Shown: positions 35,235 through 43,445, counted from the stretch's first letter. The stretch is 64,000 nt of DNA from Sphingobacteriia bacterium (GCA_017304675.1 JAFKLS010000019.1:124001-188000), one strand, 5' to 3'. The notes: generated from the letters alone by a model not told the origin. Numbers and translations: made by a program.

Positions 35235-36512
35235 ATGAAAACATTTTTATTTCCTGATAAAAAAGATTGGAAAGCGTTATTAAAACGACCAACTTTTGAT
35301 GCTTCTTCGCTGCAAGAAAAAGCAAGAATTGTTTTGAAAGATGTGCAATTGAATGGAGATGTAGCCGTAAAAAAATACACAGAACAATTTGACGGTGTTG
35401 TTATCAATGAATTGCAAGTTTCATCTGAAGAAATCAAAGAAGCAGAACAACTGTTGAGTGCTGATTTAAAACAGGCTATTCAAACTGCGGCAAATAATAT
35501 CAGAACGTTTCATCAAAAACAAATTTCATCTCCTGAAATTATTGAAACCATGCCGGGCATTGAATGTTGGCGTAAAAGTGTTGGTATTGAAAAGGTAGGC
35601 ATTTATATTCCCGGAGGAACAGCTCCATTATTTTCAACAGTTTTAATGTTAGGTATTCCGGCTGTTATTGCAGGTTGCAAAGAAATTATTTTGTGTTCGC
35701 CGCCAAATAAAGAAGGCAGATTGCATCCTGCCATAATTTATGCTGCTCATCTGGTTGGCATAACTAAAATGTTTAAAGTTGGCGGTGTGCAGGCAATCGG
35801 TGCATTGGCTTATGGCACAGAGACCATTCCCCAGGTATATAAAATTTTTGGGCCGGGTAATCAGTATGTAACACAAGCCAAACAATTAATACAGCAAGAA
35901 GGAGTGGCTATAGATATGCCTGCCGGGCCAAGTGAAGTTTGTGTAATGGCAGACGAAACTGCTGTTCCTGCTTTTGTTGCAGCAGATTTATTAAGCCAGG
36001 CCGAACATGGCGCCGATAGTCAAGTTGTATTGGTAAGTTTTTCAGAAGCAACAGTGAATGCAGTGAATGATGAAATGGAAAAACAATTGGAACTGTTGCC
36101 AAGAAAAGATATTGCGATGAAGGCATTGCATCACAGCAAAGCTATTATTGTAAAAAATATAGAGGAAGCCGTTGAATTGGTGAATGAATATGCTGCAGAA
36201 CATTTAATTATTTCTTGTAACAATGCAGAGGCTATTGCTGAAAAAATTGTGAATGCGGGTTCTATTTTTATTGGAAACTATTCCCCTGAAAGTGTTGGAG
36301 ATTATGCCAGCGGAACCAATCATACATTGCCAACAAACGGTTTTGCAAAAGCTTATAGTGGTGTGAGTGTTGATAGTTTTGTGAAAAAAATCACTTATCA
36401 AAAGCTTACGCAGAAAGGGTTACAACAAATTGCTCAAACAGTGGAAGTCATGGCAGCAGCAGAAGGGTTGGATGCTCACAAGAATGCGGTGAGAGTGAGA
36501 AGTGAAAAATGA
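35235..36512 (+). CDS. hisD: Histidinol dehydrogenase
   Basis: HisD performs the last two NAD-dependent oxidations from histidinol to histidine. The 425-aa product has the family blocks GIYIPGGTAPLFSTVLMLGI and GGVQAIGALAYGTETIPQVY. The NAD-contacting GPGNQYVTQAKQLIQ, MPAGPSEVCVMAD, and DLLSQAEHGADSQVVLV follow; the last contributes zinc-binding and catalytic residues. A C-terminal GDYASGTNHTLPT is present. It follows hisG by 31 nt of AT-rich repeat-like sequence. Confidence 0.97.
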   Translation: MKTFLFPDKKDWKALLKRPTFDASSLQEKARIVLKDVQLNGDVAVKKYTEQFDGVVINELQVSSEEIKEAEQLLSADLKQAIQTAANNIRTFHQKQISSPEIIETMPGIECWRKSVGIEKVGIYIPGGTAPLFSTVLMLGIPAVIAGCKEIILCSPPNKEGRLHPAIIYAAHLVGITKMFKVGGVQAIGALAYGTETIPQVYKIFGPGNQYVTQAKQLIQQEGVAIDMPAGPSEVCVMADETAVPAFVAADLLSQAEHGADSQVVLVSFSEATVNAVNDEMEKQLELLPRKDIAMKALHHSKAIIVKNIEEAVELVNEYAAEHLIISCNNAEAIAEKIVNAGSIFIGNYSPESVGDYASGTNHTLPTNGFAKAYSGVSVDSFVKKITYQKLTQKGLQQIAQTVEVMAAAEGLDAHKNAVRVRSEK

Positions 36513-36543
36513 AAAGTGAAAATCGGAAATTAAGTTTAATAAA

Positions 36544-36581
36544 ACTTTGTGCACTCTGTGAATCACTCTGTGTACTCTGTG
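36544..36581 (+). repeat. Four-copy ACT(T/C)TGTG phrase repeat between hisD and hisC
   Basis: The octamer ACTTTGTG/ACTCTGTG occurs at 36544, 36553, 36565 and 36574, spaced 9, 12 and 9 nt apart, in the 84-nt gap before hisC. No hairpin potential was noted. Its regular spacing is unlike the neighbouring DNA. Confidence 0.6.
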
Positions 36582-36596
36582 GTTAAATAAAATAGT

Positions 36597-37652
36597 ATGT
36601 TCAATTTGAATTCCCTCCTTAGAGAAAATATCAAAAACTTAAAACCATATTCATCAGCAAGAGATGAATTTAAAGGTGAAGCATCTGTTTATCTGGATGC
36701 AAATGAAAACAGTTTGGGTTCTCCATTAACAAAATGGTATAACCGTTATCCTGATCCTTTGCAATGGAAAGTAAAAGAGGTTTTATCATCCATTAAAAAA
36801 GTAAATCCTGAAAATATTTTTTTAGGAAATGGTAGTGATGAATGCATTGATATTTTGTTTCGCTCCTTCTGTGAACCGAAAAAAGATAATGTGATCATTT
36901 GTCCGCCTACTTACGGCATGTATGAAGTGAGTGCCAATATTAACGATGTGGAAGTAAGAAAGGCTTCTTTAACGAGCGATTTTCAACTCGATTTAATTCA
37001 CCTGGAAAATTTAGCAGATGCGAATACAAAAATCATTTGGATTTGTTCACCTAATAATCCTACCGGAAATTCTCTTAATAGAGCAGATATTGAAACGGTA
37101 TTGAATAATTTCAACGGATTGGTTGTTGTTGATGAAGCTTACATCAACTTCGCCAAACAGAAATCATTTGTTCAGGAGTTGGCAGATTATCCGAATCTTA
37201 TAATATTGCAAACACTCAGCAAAGCCTGGGGATTGGCAGCCTTACGATTAGGTATGGCATTTGCTTCCGCAGAAATTATTGCAGTAATGAATAAAGTAAA
37301 GCCGCCTTATAATATTAACCAGGCTACACAGGAGTTGGTTTTGAAAGCGTTGGAAGAAGTTGGACAAGTGAATGATATGATCAAAGAGTTGGTGGATATG
37401 CGTGATGCATTAATAGAAGTTTTTAAAGAAATCCCGATTGTTGAAAAAGTTTACCCATCCGATGCTAATTTTATCCTGGTAAAAATTAAGAACGCCCGTA
37501 AAGTGTACGAGTTTATGTTAACAAAAGGCATTGTACTGAGAGATAGAAGTAATGTAAAACTTTGTGAAGATTGTTTAAGAGTAACTGTAGGTACTGAAAA
37601 GGAAAATACTTTGCTGGTAGATGCAATTGTGCATTATATTCAACAATCCTGA
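36597..37652 (+). CDS. hisC: Histidinol-phosphate aminotransferase
   Basis: HisC is a fold-type I PLP enzyme that converts imidazole-acetol phosphate to histidinol phosphate. YLDANENSLGSP near residues 32-43, SPNNPTGNSL near 151-160, VVVDEAYINF and the PLP lysine K209 in LQTLSKAWGLAALRLG are all present. So is the phosphate-binding arginine block near the end (GIVLRDRSN). Length is 351 aa, as expected. It is the third his gene; the fourth (hisB) is displaced by an inserted PQQ dehydrogenase and cytochrome pair. Confidence 0.96.
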   Translation: MFNLNSLLRENIKNLKPYSSARDEFKGEASVYLDANENSLGSPLTKWYNRYPDPLQWKVKEVLSSIKKVNPENIFLGNGSDECIDILFRSFCEPKKDNVIICPPTYGMYEVSANINDVEVRKASLTSDFQLDLIHLENLADANTKIIWICSPNNPTGNSLNRADIETVLNNFNGLVVVDEAYINFAKQKSFVQELADYPNLIILQTLSKAWGLAALRLGMAFASAEIIAVMNKVKPPYNINQATQELVLKALEEVGQVNDMIKELVDMRDALIEVFKEIPIVEKVYPSDANFILVKIKNARKVYEFMLTKGIVLRDRSNVKLCEDCLRVTVGTEKENTLLVDAIVHYIQQS

Positions 37653-37696
37653 GTGTAAATTGTTCTAAATAAAACATCAAAACAAACATTTTCATC

Positions 37697-38968
37697 ATGA
37701 GAAAAAAAATTATTGCAGTTTGTTTATCTGCCTTAATTGGTGTGCTGCATATAAATGCACAAGTAGCTATTCAAAACATACGCGTGTCTTCTGAACAGGA
37801 TAAAACCATTAAGCTGCCGGAAGGTTTTACAGCAAGCAAAATTGCTGATGGTTACGGTAGGGTTAGGCATATTGCCGTAACACCTCAAAACGGCATTTAT
37901 GTGAAGCTCAGTAAACTCTACAACGGAAAAGGTATTTTGTATTTTAAAAATGCGGAAGGTTATGGCAAGTTTGAAGTTGCTGCATCGTTTGGTAATTATA
38001 TTGGAACAGGAATTGCAGTAAAAGGAAATTATTTGTACGCCTCATCTGATGAAGAAATATTTCGTTATAAACTGAACGAAAAAGGAGAAGTGGTTAACCC
38101 GGAAAACCCTGAAAAAATTGTTACGGGACTGCTTAATCGGCATCAGCACGAATCCAAATCAATCACATTAGACAATGCAGGTAATATTTATGTGAATATT
38201 GGGGCATATTCCAATGCCTGCCAGGAGAAAGACAGAACAAAAGGTTCTCCCGGCATGAAACCTTGCCCCATCTTAGATTCTGCCGGTGGTATCTGGATGT
38301 TTAAAGCAGATAAACTGAATCAGAAATATGCAGAGGGCATTCGTTACGCAACAGGGCTGAGGAATGTTGTTGGGTTAGATTGGAATACAGAAACAAACAG
38401 TTTGTTTGTAATGCAGCATGGAAGAGATCAGTTGCACGATTTGTTTCCTGATTTGTACGATACAAAACAAAGTGCCGAACTGCCAAGTGAATGTTTGTAC
38501 GAATTACACCAGGGCTCCAATTGTGGCTGGCCTTATATCTATTATGACCATTTAGTGAATAAAAAAATCATAGCACCGGAATTTGGTGGTGATGGAAAAA
38601 AATCTACCGACGACTACAATACTCCCATTGTGGCATTTCCGGGGCATTTAGCGCCAAACGGATTATTGTTTTATACAGGTAATCAGTTCCCTGAAAAATA
38701 TAAGAACGGTGCATTCATTGCGTTTCACGGAAGTTGGAACAGGGCGCCCGAACCACAGGAAGGATATTATGTTGTATTTGTTCCGATGAAGAATGGAAAG
38801 CCAAATGGCAAATGGGAAATATTTGCAAATGGTTTTGCCGGAAAAGATATTTCACCAAGAGGGGCAGAACACCGCCCATGTGGATTGGCGCAAGGGCCAG
38901 ATGGTTCCTTATATGTTACTGATGATACTAAAGGAACAATCTATAAAATCTCTTATAAGAAACCATAG
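37697..38968 (+). CDS. Periplasmic PQQ-dependent sugar dehydrogenase-like beta-propeller
   Basis: A signal peptide (IIAVCLSALIGVLHINAQ) leads a six-bladed propeller of the soluble glucose/sorbosone dehydrogenase class. Visible are ATGLRNVVGLDWNTETN, FVMQHGRDQLHDLFPDLYD and ELHQGSNCGWPYIYYD, plus a C-terminal HRPCGLAQGPDGSLYVTDDTKGTIYKI. Such enzymes oxidise sugars or aldehydes in the periplasm with PQQ and pass electrons to a cytochrome, and a cytochrome c gene follows directly. No PQQ synthesis genes are in the window. Inserted between hisC and hisB without an obvious pathway link. Confidence 0.88.
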   Translation: MRKKIIAVCLSALIGVLHINAQVAIQNIRVSSEQDKTIKLPEGFTASKIADGYGRVRHIAVTPQNGIYVKLSKLYNGKGILYFKNAEGYGKFEVAASFGNYIGTGIAVKGNYLYASSDEEIFRYKLNEKGEVVNPENPEKIVTGLLNRHQHESKSITLDNAGNIYVNIGAYSNACQEKDRTKGSPGMKPCPILDSAGGIWMFKADKLNQKYAEGIRYATGLRNVVGLDWNTETNSLFVMQHGRDQLHDLFPDLYDTKQSAELPSECLYELHQGSNCGWPYIYYDHLVNKKIIAPEFGGDGKKSTDDYNTPIVAFPGHLAPNGLLFYTGNQFPEKYKNGAFIAFHGSWNRAPEPQEGYYVVFVPMKNGKPNGKWEIFANGFAGKDISPRGAEHRPCGLAQGPDGSLYVTDDTKGTIYKISYKKP

Positions 38969-38969
38969 C

Positions 38970-39374
38970 ATGAAAAAAATAATTGCGGCATTCGTATTGG
39001 TATCGTCAACCAGCTTATTGGCACAAACTGGTTCTTTGAACGAATCTGTTAAAAGAGGGAAAATAGTGTACAATAAAGTTTGCTTAAGCTGCCATATGGC
39101 AGATGGTGGTGGCGTTCCACATTTAAATCCACCGCTTATTAAAACGAGTTATGTTTTGGGTGATAAAAAAATGTTGATAGGCATTGTATTGAATGGGATG
39201 ACCGACAGGGTGCCGATTGAAGATGAATATTACAGCAATAATATGGCTCCTCATAACGATCTGAGCAATCAGCAAATTGCAGATGTTCTAACTTTTATAA
39301 GAAATAATTTTGGAAATAAGGCAAGCGCAGTAACAGTTGCAGAAGTGAATGCTGTGAGAAATAAGAAAAAATAG
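38970..39374 (+). CDS. Small periplasmic cytochrome c
   Basis: A signal peptide (MKKIIAAFVLVSSTSLLAQ) is followed by a single haem-binding CLSCH (C38, C41, H42) in YNKVCLSCHMADGGGVPHLN. The likely axial methionine is M92 in SNNMAPHNDLSNQQ. The C-terminal helix QQIADVLTFIRNNFG is typical of class I cytochromes. The start at 38970 overlaps nothing and follows the dehydrogenase stop by one nucleotide; an open frame further upstream lies inside the dehydrogenase and was ignored. It is the probable electron acceptor of the PQQ enzyme. 134 aa. Confidence 0.92.
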   Translation: MKKIIAAFVLVSSTSLLAQTGSLNESVKRGKIVYNKVCLSCHMADGGGVPHLNPPLIKTSYVLGDKKMLIGIVLNGMTDRVPIEDEYYSNNMAPHNDLSNQQIADVLTFIRNNFGNKASAVTVAEVNAVRNKKK

Positions 39375-39385
39375 AAAGCAGAATT

Positions 39386-39451
39386 TAGAATACAGAAGAT
39401 TGGAGATAGAAGTTAGAACATTGAAACAAAAATTCTATCTTCTGTATTCTA
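39386..39451 (+). repeat. 15-bp perfect inverted repeat before hisB
   Basis: TAGAATACAGAAGAT (39386-39400) and its exact reverse complement (39437-39451) are 36 nt apart in the gap between the cytochrome c gene and hisB. A second short complementary pair (AGTTAGAA at 39411-39418, TTCTAACT at 39454-39461) overlaps it. There is no T-run after it, so it is not a plain terminator. Confidence 0.7.
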
Positions 39452-39470
39452 TCTTCTAACTCCTTAAAAT

Positions 39471-40610
39471 ATGAAACGAATTTTGTTTATAGACAGGGAT
39501 GGTACTTTAATAAAAGAGAAACCGCCAACATACCAAATAGATAGTTTTGAAAAACTGGAATTCTACCCGAATATGTTTCAATACATGGTTCGTATAGCAA
39601 AAGAATTTGATTACGAATTGGTGATGGTAACCAATCAGGATGGATTGGGAACAGCTTCTTTTCCTGAAGAAACATTCTGGCCTGTACAAAATTTCATCAT
39701 GCAGAGTTTAGCAAGTGAAGGCATTCATTTTACTAAAGTACATATTGATAAAAGCTTTCCGCATGAAAATTTACCAACACGCAAACCTGATGTTGGTATG
39801 CTTACTGAATATTTAAATAACGATCAATACGATCTTGCCAACTCTTTTGTAATTGGAGATAGGATCACCGATGTTCAGCTCGCAAAAAATTTAGGTTGTA
39901 AAGCTATTTGGTTGAAAGAAGATGAAAACCTTGGTGGAGCAGAAGTGAAAGATTCATTGAATGATTTAAATTCAACCATTGCATTAACAACCTTGCAATG
40001 GGGAGAAATTTACACTTTTTTGAAATTAGGTTTGAGAAAAGTAATACATGAACGTAACACCAACGAAACAAAAATTAAAGTTGAATTAAATTTGGATGGA
40101 AGTGGCAAAGCCAATATTCATACGGGTTTGGGCTTCTTCGATCATATGTTAGACCAAATTGCCCGTCATGGTAAAATGGATCTGAACATTGAAACAAAAG
40201 GCGATCTGCATATTGATGAACACCATACCATTGAAGATACCGGTATTGCATTGGGTGAAGCATTTGCAAAAGCGTTAGCAGATAAAAGAGGAATGGAACG
40301 TTATGGTTTTGCTTTGCCAATGGATGAAGCCGAAGCAAAAGTGTTGATAGACTTCGGCGGAAGAAACTGGATGGTTTGGAATACAGAATTCAAAAGAGAA
40401 AAAATAGGCGAGATGCCAACAGAAATGTTTTTTCATTTCTTCAAATCCTTCAGTGATGCAGCAAAATGCAATTTGAATATTGAATGCAAAGGCGATAACG
40501 AGCATCATAAAATTGAAGCCATTTTCAAAGCATTTGCAAAAGCTATCAGAATGGCAGTAAAACGTGATCCTTTAAGCAATCATTTACCGAGTACAAAAGG
40601 TGTATTGTAA
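39471..40610 (+). CDS. hisB: Bifunctional histidinol-phosphatase / imidazoleglycerol-phosphate dehydratase
   Basis: The N-terminal HAD phosphatase half (about 1-165) has the nucleophile and acid aspartates D8 and D10 in [12 protein letters not shown]. It also has MVTNQDGLG and [16 protein letters not shown]. The dehydratase half (about 190-379) carries the duplicated metal motif [10 protein letters not shown] (near 249-258) and [17 protein letters not shown]. The zinc-binding cysteines of the E. coli phosphatase loop are absent here ([12 protein letters not shown] in their place). Fused HisB is typical of Enterobacteria and Bacteroidota. It is separated from hisC by the PQQ/cytochrome pair. 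Confidence 0.96.
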   Translation: MKRILFIDRDGTLIKEKPPTYQIDSFEKLEFYPNMFQYMVRIAKEFDYELVMVTNQDGLGTASFPEETFWPVQNFIMQSLASEGIHFTKVHIDKSFPHENLPTRKPDVGMLTEYLNNDQYDLANSFVIGDRITDVQLAKNLGCKAIWLKEDENLGGAEVKDSLNDLNSTIALTTLQWGEIYTFLKLGLRKVIHERNTNETKIKVELNLDGSGKANIHTGLGFFDHMLDQIARHGKMDLNIETKGDLHIDEHHTIEDTGIALGEAFAKALADKRGMERYGFALPMDEAEAKVLIDFGGRNWMVWNTEFKREKIGEMPTEMFFHFFKSFSDAAKCNLNIECKGDNEHHKIEAIFKAFAKAIRMAVKRDPLSNHLPSTKGVL

Positions 40611-40627
40611 AAATTAAATTAACCGAT

Positions 40628-41122
40628 ATGTCGTTAAAAAATCAATTGCTAGCAGAAATTAAAGATGAAGGCACTAAAACAAAAAAGATGTTGTCTTCTG
40701 TTCCTTTCGATAAAGCAGATTGGAAGCCTCATGAAAAATCGATGACCCTTGGAAAGCTGGCTACACATATTGCCGAAAATTTGCGATGGGCCTGGTATAT
40801 TTTGGAAAGCGATTTTGTTGATTTTGCAAACAGGCCGTTTGGAGCTTCATCTGTTACAAGCAACGAGGAATTGTTGACTGTTTTTAACGAACATTATACA
40901 AAGGCAATTGCTGCATTGGAAAAGGCTGCTGATGAAGACCTTGAAAAAATATGGATAGTTAAATCTGGCGATACCATATTTATGGAATTAAAAAAGAAAG
41001 TGGCCATCAGAGGTTGGGCGATGAGCCATAGTGTACATCATCGCGGACAATTGTCTGTTTATTTGAGACTATTGGATGTTCCGGTTCCGGGAATGTATGG
41101 ACAAAGTGCTGATGAGAAATAA
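40628..41122 (+). CDS. DinB family protein
   Basis: The 164-aa product has the DinB four-helix layout. The first histidine is in GKLATHIAENLRWAWYIL, and the last two in AMSHSVHHRGQLSVYLRLL, a three-His metal site of the superfamily. The C-terminal VPVPGMYGQSADE is common in Bacteroidota DinB proteins. Function is unknown; some relatives are thiol-dependent transferases. It follows hisB by 17 nt and is the last gene before the trp promoter, so it probably ends the first his transcript. Confidence 0.88.
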   Translation: MSLKNQLLAEIKDEGTKTKKMLSSVPFDKADWKPHEKSMTLGKLATHIAENLRWAWYILESDFVDFANRPFGASSVTSNEELLTVFNEHYTKAIAALEKAADEDLEKIWIVKSGDTIFMELKKKVAIRGWAMSHSVHHRGQLSVYLRLLDVPVPGMYGQSADEK

Positions 41123-41136
41123 TTTTTTTAAATTAA

Positions 41137-41169
41137 TTTGGTTACAATTCAATCACTCCACTATATTTG
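41137..41169 (+). promoter_or_regulatory. trp operon promoter (Bacteroidota -33/-7 type)
   Basis: TTTG at 41137-41140 and TATATTTG at 41162-41169 are 21 nt apart, a full match to TTTG-N19-21-TAnnTTTG. The -7 box ends 7 nt before the trpL start codon, the same distance as in the his promoter. Confidence 0.8.
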
Positions 41170-41176
41170 TGCGATA

Positions 41177-41239
41177 ATGGCAAAAACAATTCAAAATATT
41201 ATTTGGTGGTGGCATACAAACCTCAATCGGGGATTGTAA
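41177..41239 (+). CDS. trpL: Tryptophan leader peptide
   Basis: A 20-codon frame (MAKTIQNIIWWWHTNLNRGL, stop TAA at 41237) has three consecutive Trp codons at 41204-41212. It lies directly downstream of a consensus promoter and upstream of overlapping antiterminator and terminator hairpins and trpE. This is a classical Trp attenuator with ribosome stalling on uncharged tRNA-Trp. The near absence of a 5' untranslated stretch suggests leaderless initiation. Confidence 0.9.
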   Translation: MAKTIQNIIWWWHTNLNRGL

Positions 41240-41278
41240 TGGCATGGCCAGTATAATTGAACTATATTAAACCCCGAT
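41224..41278 (+). promoter_or_regulatory. trp attenuator: pause hairpin and antiterminator
   Basis: CAATC (41224-41228) pairs with GATTG (41232-41236) as a small 1:2 hairpin. Segment 2 (41226-41232, ATCGGGG) alternatively pairs with segment 3 (41272-41278, CCCCGAT) over seven base pairs. Segment 3 is the left arm of the terminator, so the forms exclude each other. The leader stop codon at 41237-41239 places a terminating ribosome over segment 2. Confidence 0.85.
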
Positions 41279-41298
41279 AAGCAATTGTCGGGGTTTTT
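41269..41298 (+). terminator. trp attenuator terminator
   Basis: The stem AAACCCCGA(T) (41269-41278) pairs with (G)TCGGGGTTT (41287-41296), with an 8-nt loop, and is followed by T residues to 41298. It lies 29 nt after the leader stop codon and about 80 nt before trpE. Confidence 0.9.
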
Positions 41299-41301
41299 GT
41301 T

Positions 41302-41381
41302 TACCCCATCCCCTGAAGGGAGTGAGGTAATAAAAAGTTATTAAATCATTTTAAAAATTCCCCCTTTAGGGGTTAGGGGTA
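41302..41381 (+). repeat. Inverted-repeat hairpin directly before trpE, copy 2
   Basis: The left arm (41302-41322, TACCCCATCCCCTGAAGGGA) and right arm (41360-41381, CCCCCTTTAGGGGTTAGGGG then TA) can form a stem of nearly 20 bp. One G-U pair, one mismatch and one bulge interrupt it. The right arm abuts the trpE ATG (41381). As at hisG, the left arm starts three nucleotides after the attenuator T-run. Confidence 0.78.
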
Positions 41382-42796
41382 TGAAGAAAATTACAATTGA
41401 AACTAAAGTGAAAAAAATGCTGGCAGATGTGTATACGCCTGTTGGTATTTATCTGCGAGTGAGAGATAGGTTTAGAGATACAGTGTTGTTAGAAAGCACC
41501 GACCACCATGTTGCGGAGAATAGTTACAGTTTTATTTGCATCAATGCCATTGCGGGAATGGAAATTACTTCTACAAAAAGTATTGAGTTTAAACTGCCTG
41601 CGCAAAAGCCCGAGAAAGTTGATATAAAAAATGTGCAGGAAGTGCCTGAATTATTGTGGCAGTTTATGCAAAATTTCGAAGTAAGTGATGACGGAAGTAA
41701 AGAATCAAAATTTGCTCAGGGTTTATATGGTTATGCAACTTATGATGCCATTCAATTTTTTGAAACCATCAAGCTGAAAGCAGATAGCAAAACGCTGAAT
41801 GCAATACCGTTGATGCGTTACAGATTGTATCAGTATGTAATTGCCATCAATCATTTTAAAGATGAATTGTTCTTGTGTGAGAATGTGATCAAAGGTTTGG
41901 AAAGTGAATTACCTGTTGTTGAAAGTTTGATCAAGAGTAAAGATGTTCCGGTGTATCCTTTTGCTGTGAAAGGGGAGGAAACATCGAACATGAAAGATGA
42001 AGATTATGTGGAGATGGTGAAGAAAGGCATTCAGAGTTGTTTGCGTGGGGATGTTTTTCAGATTGTGTTAAGCAGAAGATTTCAGCAAACATTCACCGGA
42101 GATGAATTCAATGTGTACAGGGCTTTGCGTAGCGTAAATCCTTCGCCATATTTATTCTTTTTTGATTATGGTGATTATAAATTAATGGGATCTTCGCCGG
42201 AAAGTCAGCTCATCATCAAAAATAAAAAGGCAATCGTGCATCCTATTGCAGGCACATTTAAAAGAACAGGCGACGATGCCATTGATGAAAGAGAGACACA
42301 ACGTTTATTGGAAGATGCAAAAGAAAATGCGGAGCATGTTATGTTGGTTGATTTAGCCCGCAACGATTTAAGTAGATTGTGTGATGAAGTAAAAGTGAAT
42401 TATTATAAACAAGTGCATTATTACAGTCATGTTATTCATTTAGTGAGTGAAGTTGTTGGCAATGTTAGAACAGGAACAAATCCATTTTTATTATTAGCAA
42501 AAACCTTTCCTGCAGGCACTTTGAGCGGAGCTCCGAAATTCAAAGCAATGGAATTGATCGATGATTACGAGCCAACACCGAGAAGTTATTATGGAGGTGC
42601 TTTGGGTTTTATGGGATTTGATGGAAGTTGTAATCATGCAATCATGATCAGAACTTTTTTAAGTAAGAATAATACACTCACTTATCAGGCAGGTGCAGGT
42701 GTGGTGGCTGCAAGTAAACCCGAAAATGAGCTGCAGGAAGTAAACAACAAATTAGGAGCATTGAAAAAAGCGATTGCCATCGCAGAAACCATCTAA
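41381..42796 (+). CDS. trpE: Anthranilate synthase component I
   Basis: TrpE makes anthranilate from chorismate with ammonia supplied by TrpG. The tryptophan feedback site LLES is at residues 36-39. The chorismate-binding domain shows LRGDVFQIVLSRRF, VNPSPYLFFFDYGDYKLMGSSPE and AHPIAGT-like IVHPIAGTFKRTGDD. The blocks LVDLARNDLSRLCD, FPAGTLSGAPKFKAMELID and GYLGF-like YYGGALGFMGFDG also fit. Length is 471 aa. First structural gene of the trp operon, under the attenuator. Confidence 0.97.
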   Translation: MKKITIETKVKKMLADVYTPVGIYLRVRDRFRDTVLLESTDHHVAENSYSFICINAIAGMEITSTKSIEFKLPAQKPEKVDIKNVQEVPELLWQFMQNFEVSDDGSKESKFAQGLYGYATYDAIQFFETIKLKADSKTLNAIPLMRYRLYQYVIAINHFKDELFLCENVIKGLESELPVVESLIKSKDVPVYPFAVKGEETSNMKDEDYVEMVKKGIQSCLRGDVFQIVLSRRFQQTFTGDEFNVYRALRSVNPSPYLFFFDYGDYKLMGSSPESQLIIKNKKAIVHPIAGTFKRTGDDAIDERETQRLLEDAKENAEHVMLVDLARNDLSRLCDEVKVNYYKQVHYYSHVIHLVSEVVGNVRTGTNPFLLLAKTFPAGTLSGAPKFKAMELIDDYEPTPRSYYGGALGFMGFDGSCNHAIMIRTFLSKNNTLTYQAGAGVVAASKPENELQEVNNKLGALKKAIAIAETI

Positions 42797-42800
42797 ATCT

Positions 42801-42863
42801 CCCTAAAGGGAGGCTTGGAGAAGTATTTTAAAAAAATTATAAAACAAAAAATCCCCTTTAGGG
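42801..42863 (+). repeat. Inverted-repeat hairpin between trpE and trpG, copy 3
   Basis: CCCTAAAGGG (42801-42810) and CCCTTTAGGG (42854-42863) are perfect 10-bp complements, about 43 nt apart in AT-rich DNA. The right arm continues as GTATGGGGT up to the trpG start at 42873. The left arm begins a few nucleotides after the trpE stop. Confidence 0.78.
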
Positions 42864-42872
42864 GTATGGGGT

Positions 42873-43442
42873 ATGAAAATATTGGTTTTCGATAATTACG
42901 ATTCATTCACATACAATCTTGTGCATCTGGTAGAAAAAATTTTGCATGAGAAAGTAGAGGTTTTCAGGAATGATGAAATTCCTTTGGAGAAAGTAAAGAC
43001 GTACGATAAAATTATTTTATCGCCCGGCCCCGGTATTCCGGAAGAAGCAGGATTATTGCTACCATTGATCAAAGAATATGCTTCAAGTAAATCGATACTG
43101 GGTGTGTGTTTGGGGCATCAGGCAATTGGGCAGGCTTTCGGCGGAACACTCACCAATCTTTCTACAGTTTATCACGGAGTGGCAACAGATTGTCAATTGT
43201 CAACTGTCAGTTGTCAATTATTTGAAGGCATGCCGTCAAACTTTGAAGTTGGACGCTATCATAGCTGGGTGGTTGATAAAAATAACTTCCCTGAAGAGTT
43301 GGAAATAACAGCAGAAGATGAACATGGTTACATCATGGCATTACAGCACAAAACCTATGATGTGCAAGGTGTGCAATTCCACCCTGAAAGTGTATTAACG
43401 CCAAGTGGGGAAACAATTTTAAAGAACTGGTTAAAGCGATAA
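42873..43442 (+). CDS. trpG: Anthranilate synthase component II (glutamine amidotransferase)
   Basis: TrpG hydrolyses glutamine and feeds ammonia to TrpE. The class I amidotransferase triad is C79 in LGVCLGHQAIGQAFGG, H170 and E172 in VQFHPESVLTPSG. The oxyanion block is SPGPGIPEEAG. Residues about 106-116 (DCQLSTVSCQLF) do not resemble the family and coincide with a TGTCAA-type repeat in the DNA (43189-43222), apparently an in-frame insertion in a surface loop between VYHG and EGMPSNFEVGRYHS. 189 aa. Three nucleotides before trpD. Confidence 0.96.
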   Translation: MKILVFDNYDSFTYNLVHLVEKILHEKVEVFRNDEIPLEKVKTYDKIILSPGPGIPEEAGLLLPLIKEYASSKSILGVCLGHQAIGQAFGGTLTNLSTVYHGVATDCQLSTVSCQLFEGMPSNFEVGRYHSWVVDKNNFPEELEITAEDEHGYIMALQHKTYDVQGVQFHPESVLTPSGETILKNWLKR

Positions 43443-43445
43443 CTG

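Noticed and set aside
38793..38969. N-terminal extension of the cytochrome c frame
   Set aside because: It lies within the PQQ dehydrogenase coding region; the signal peptide begins at 38970.
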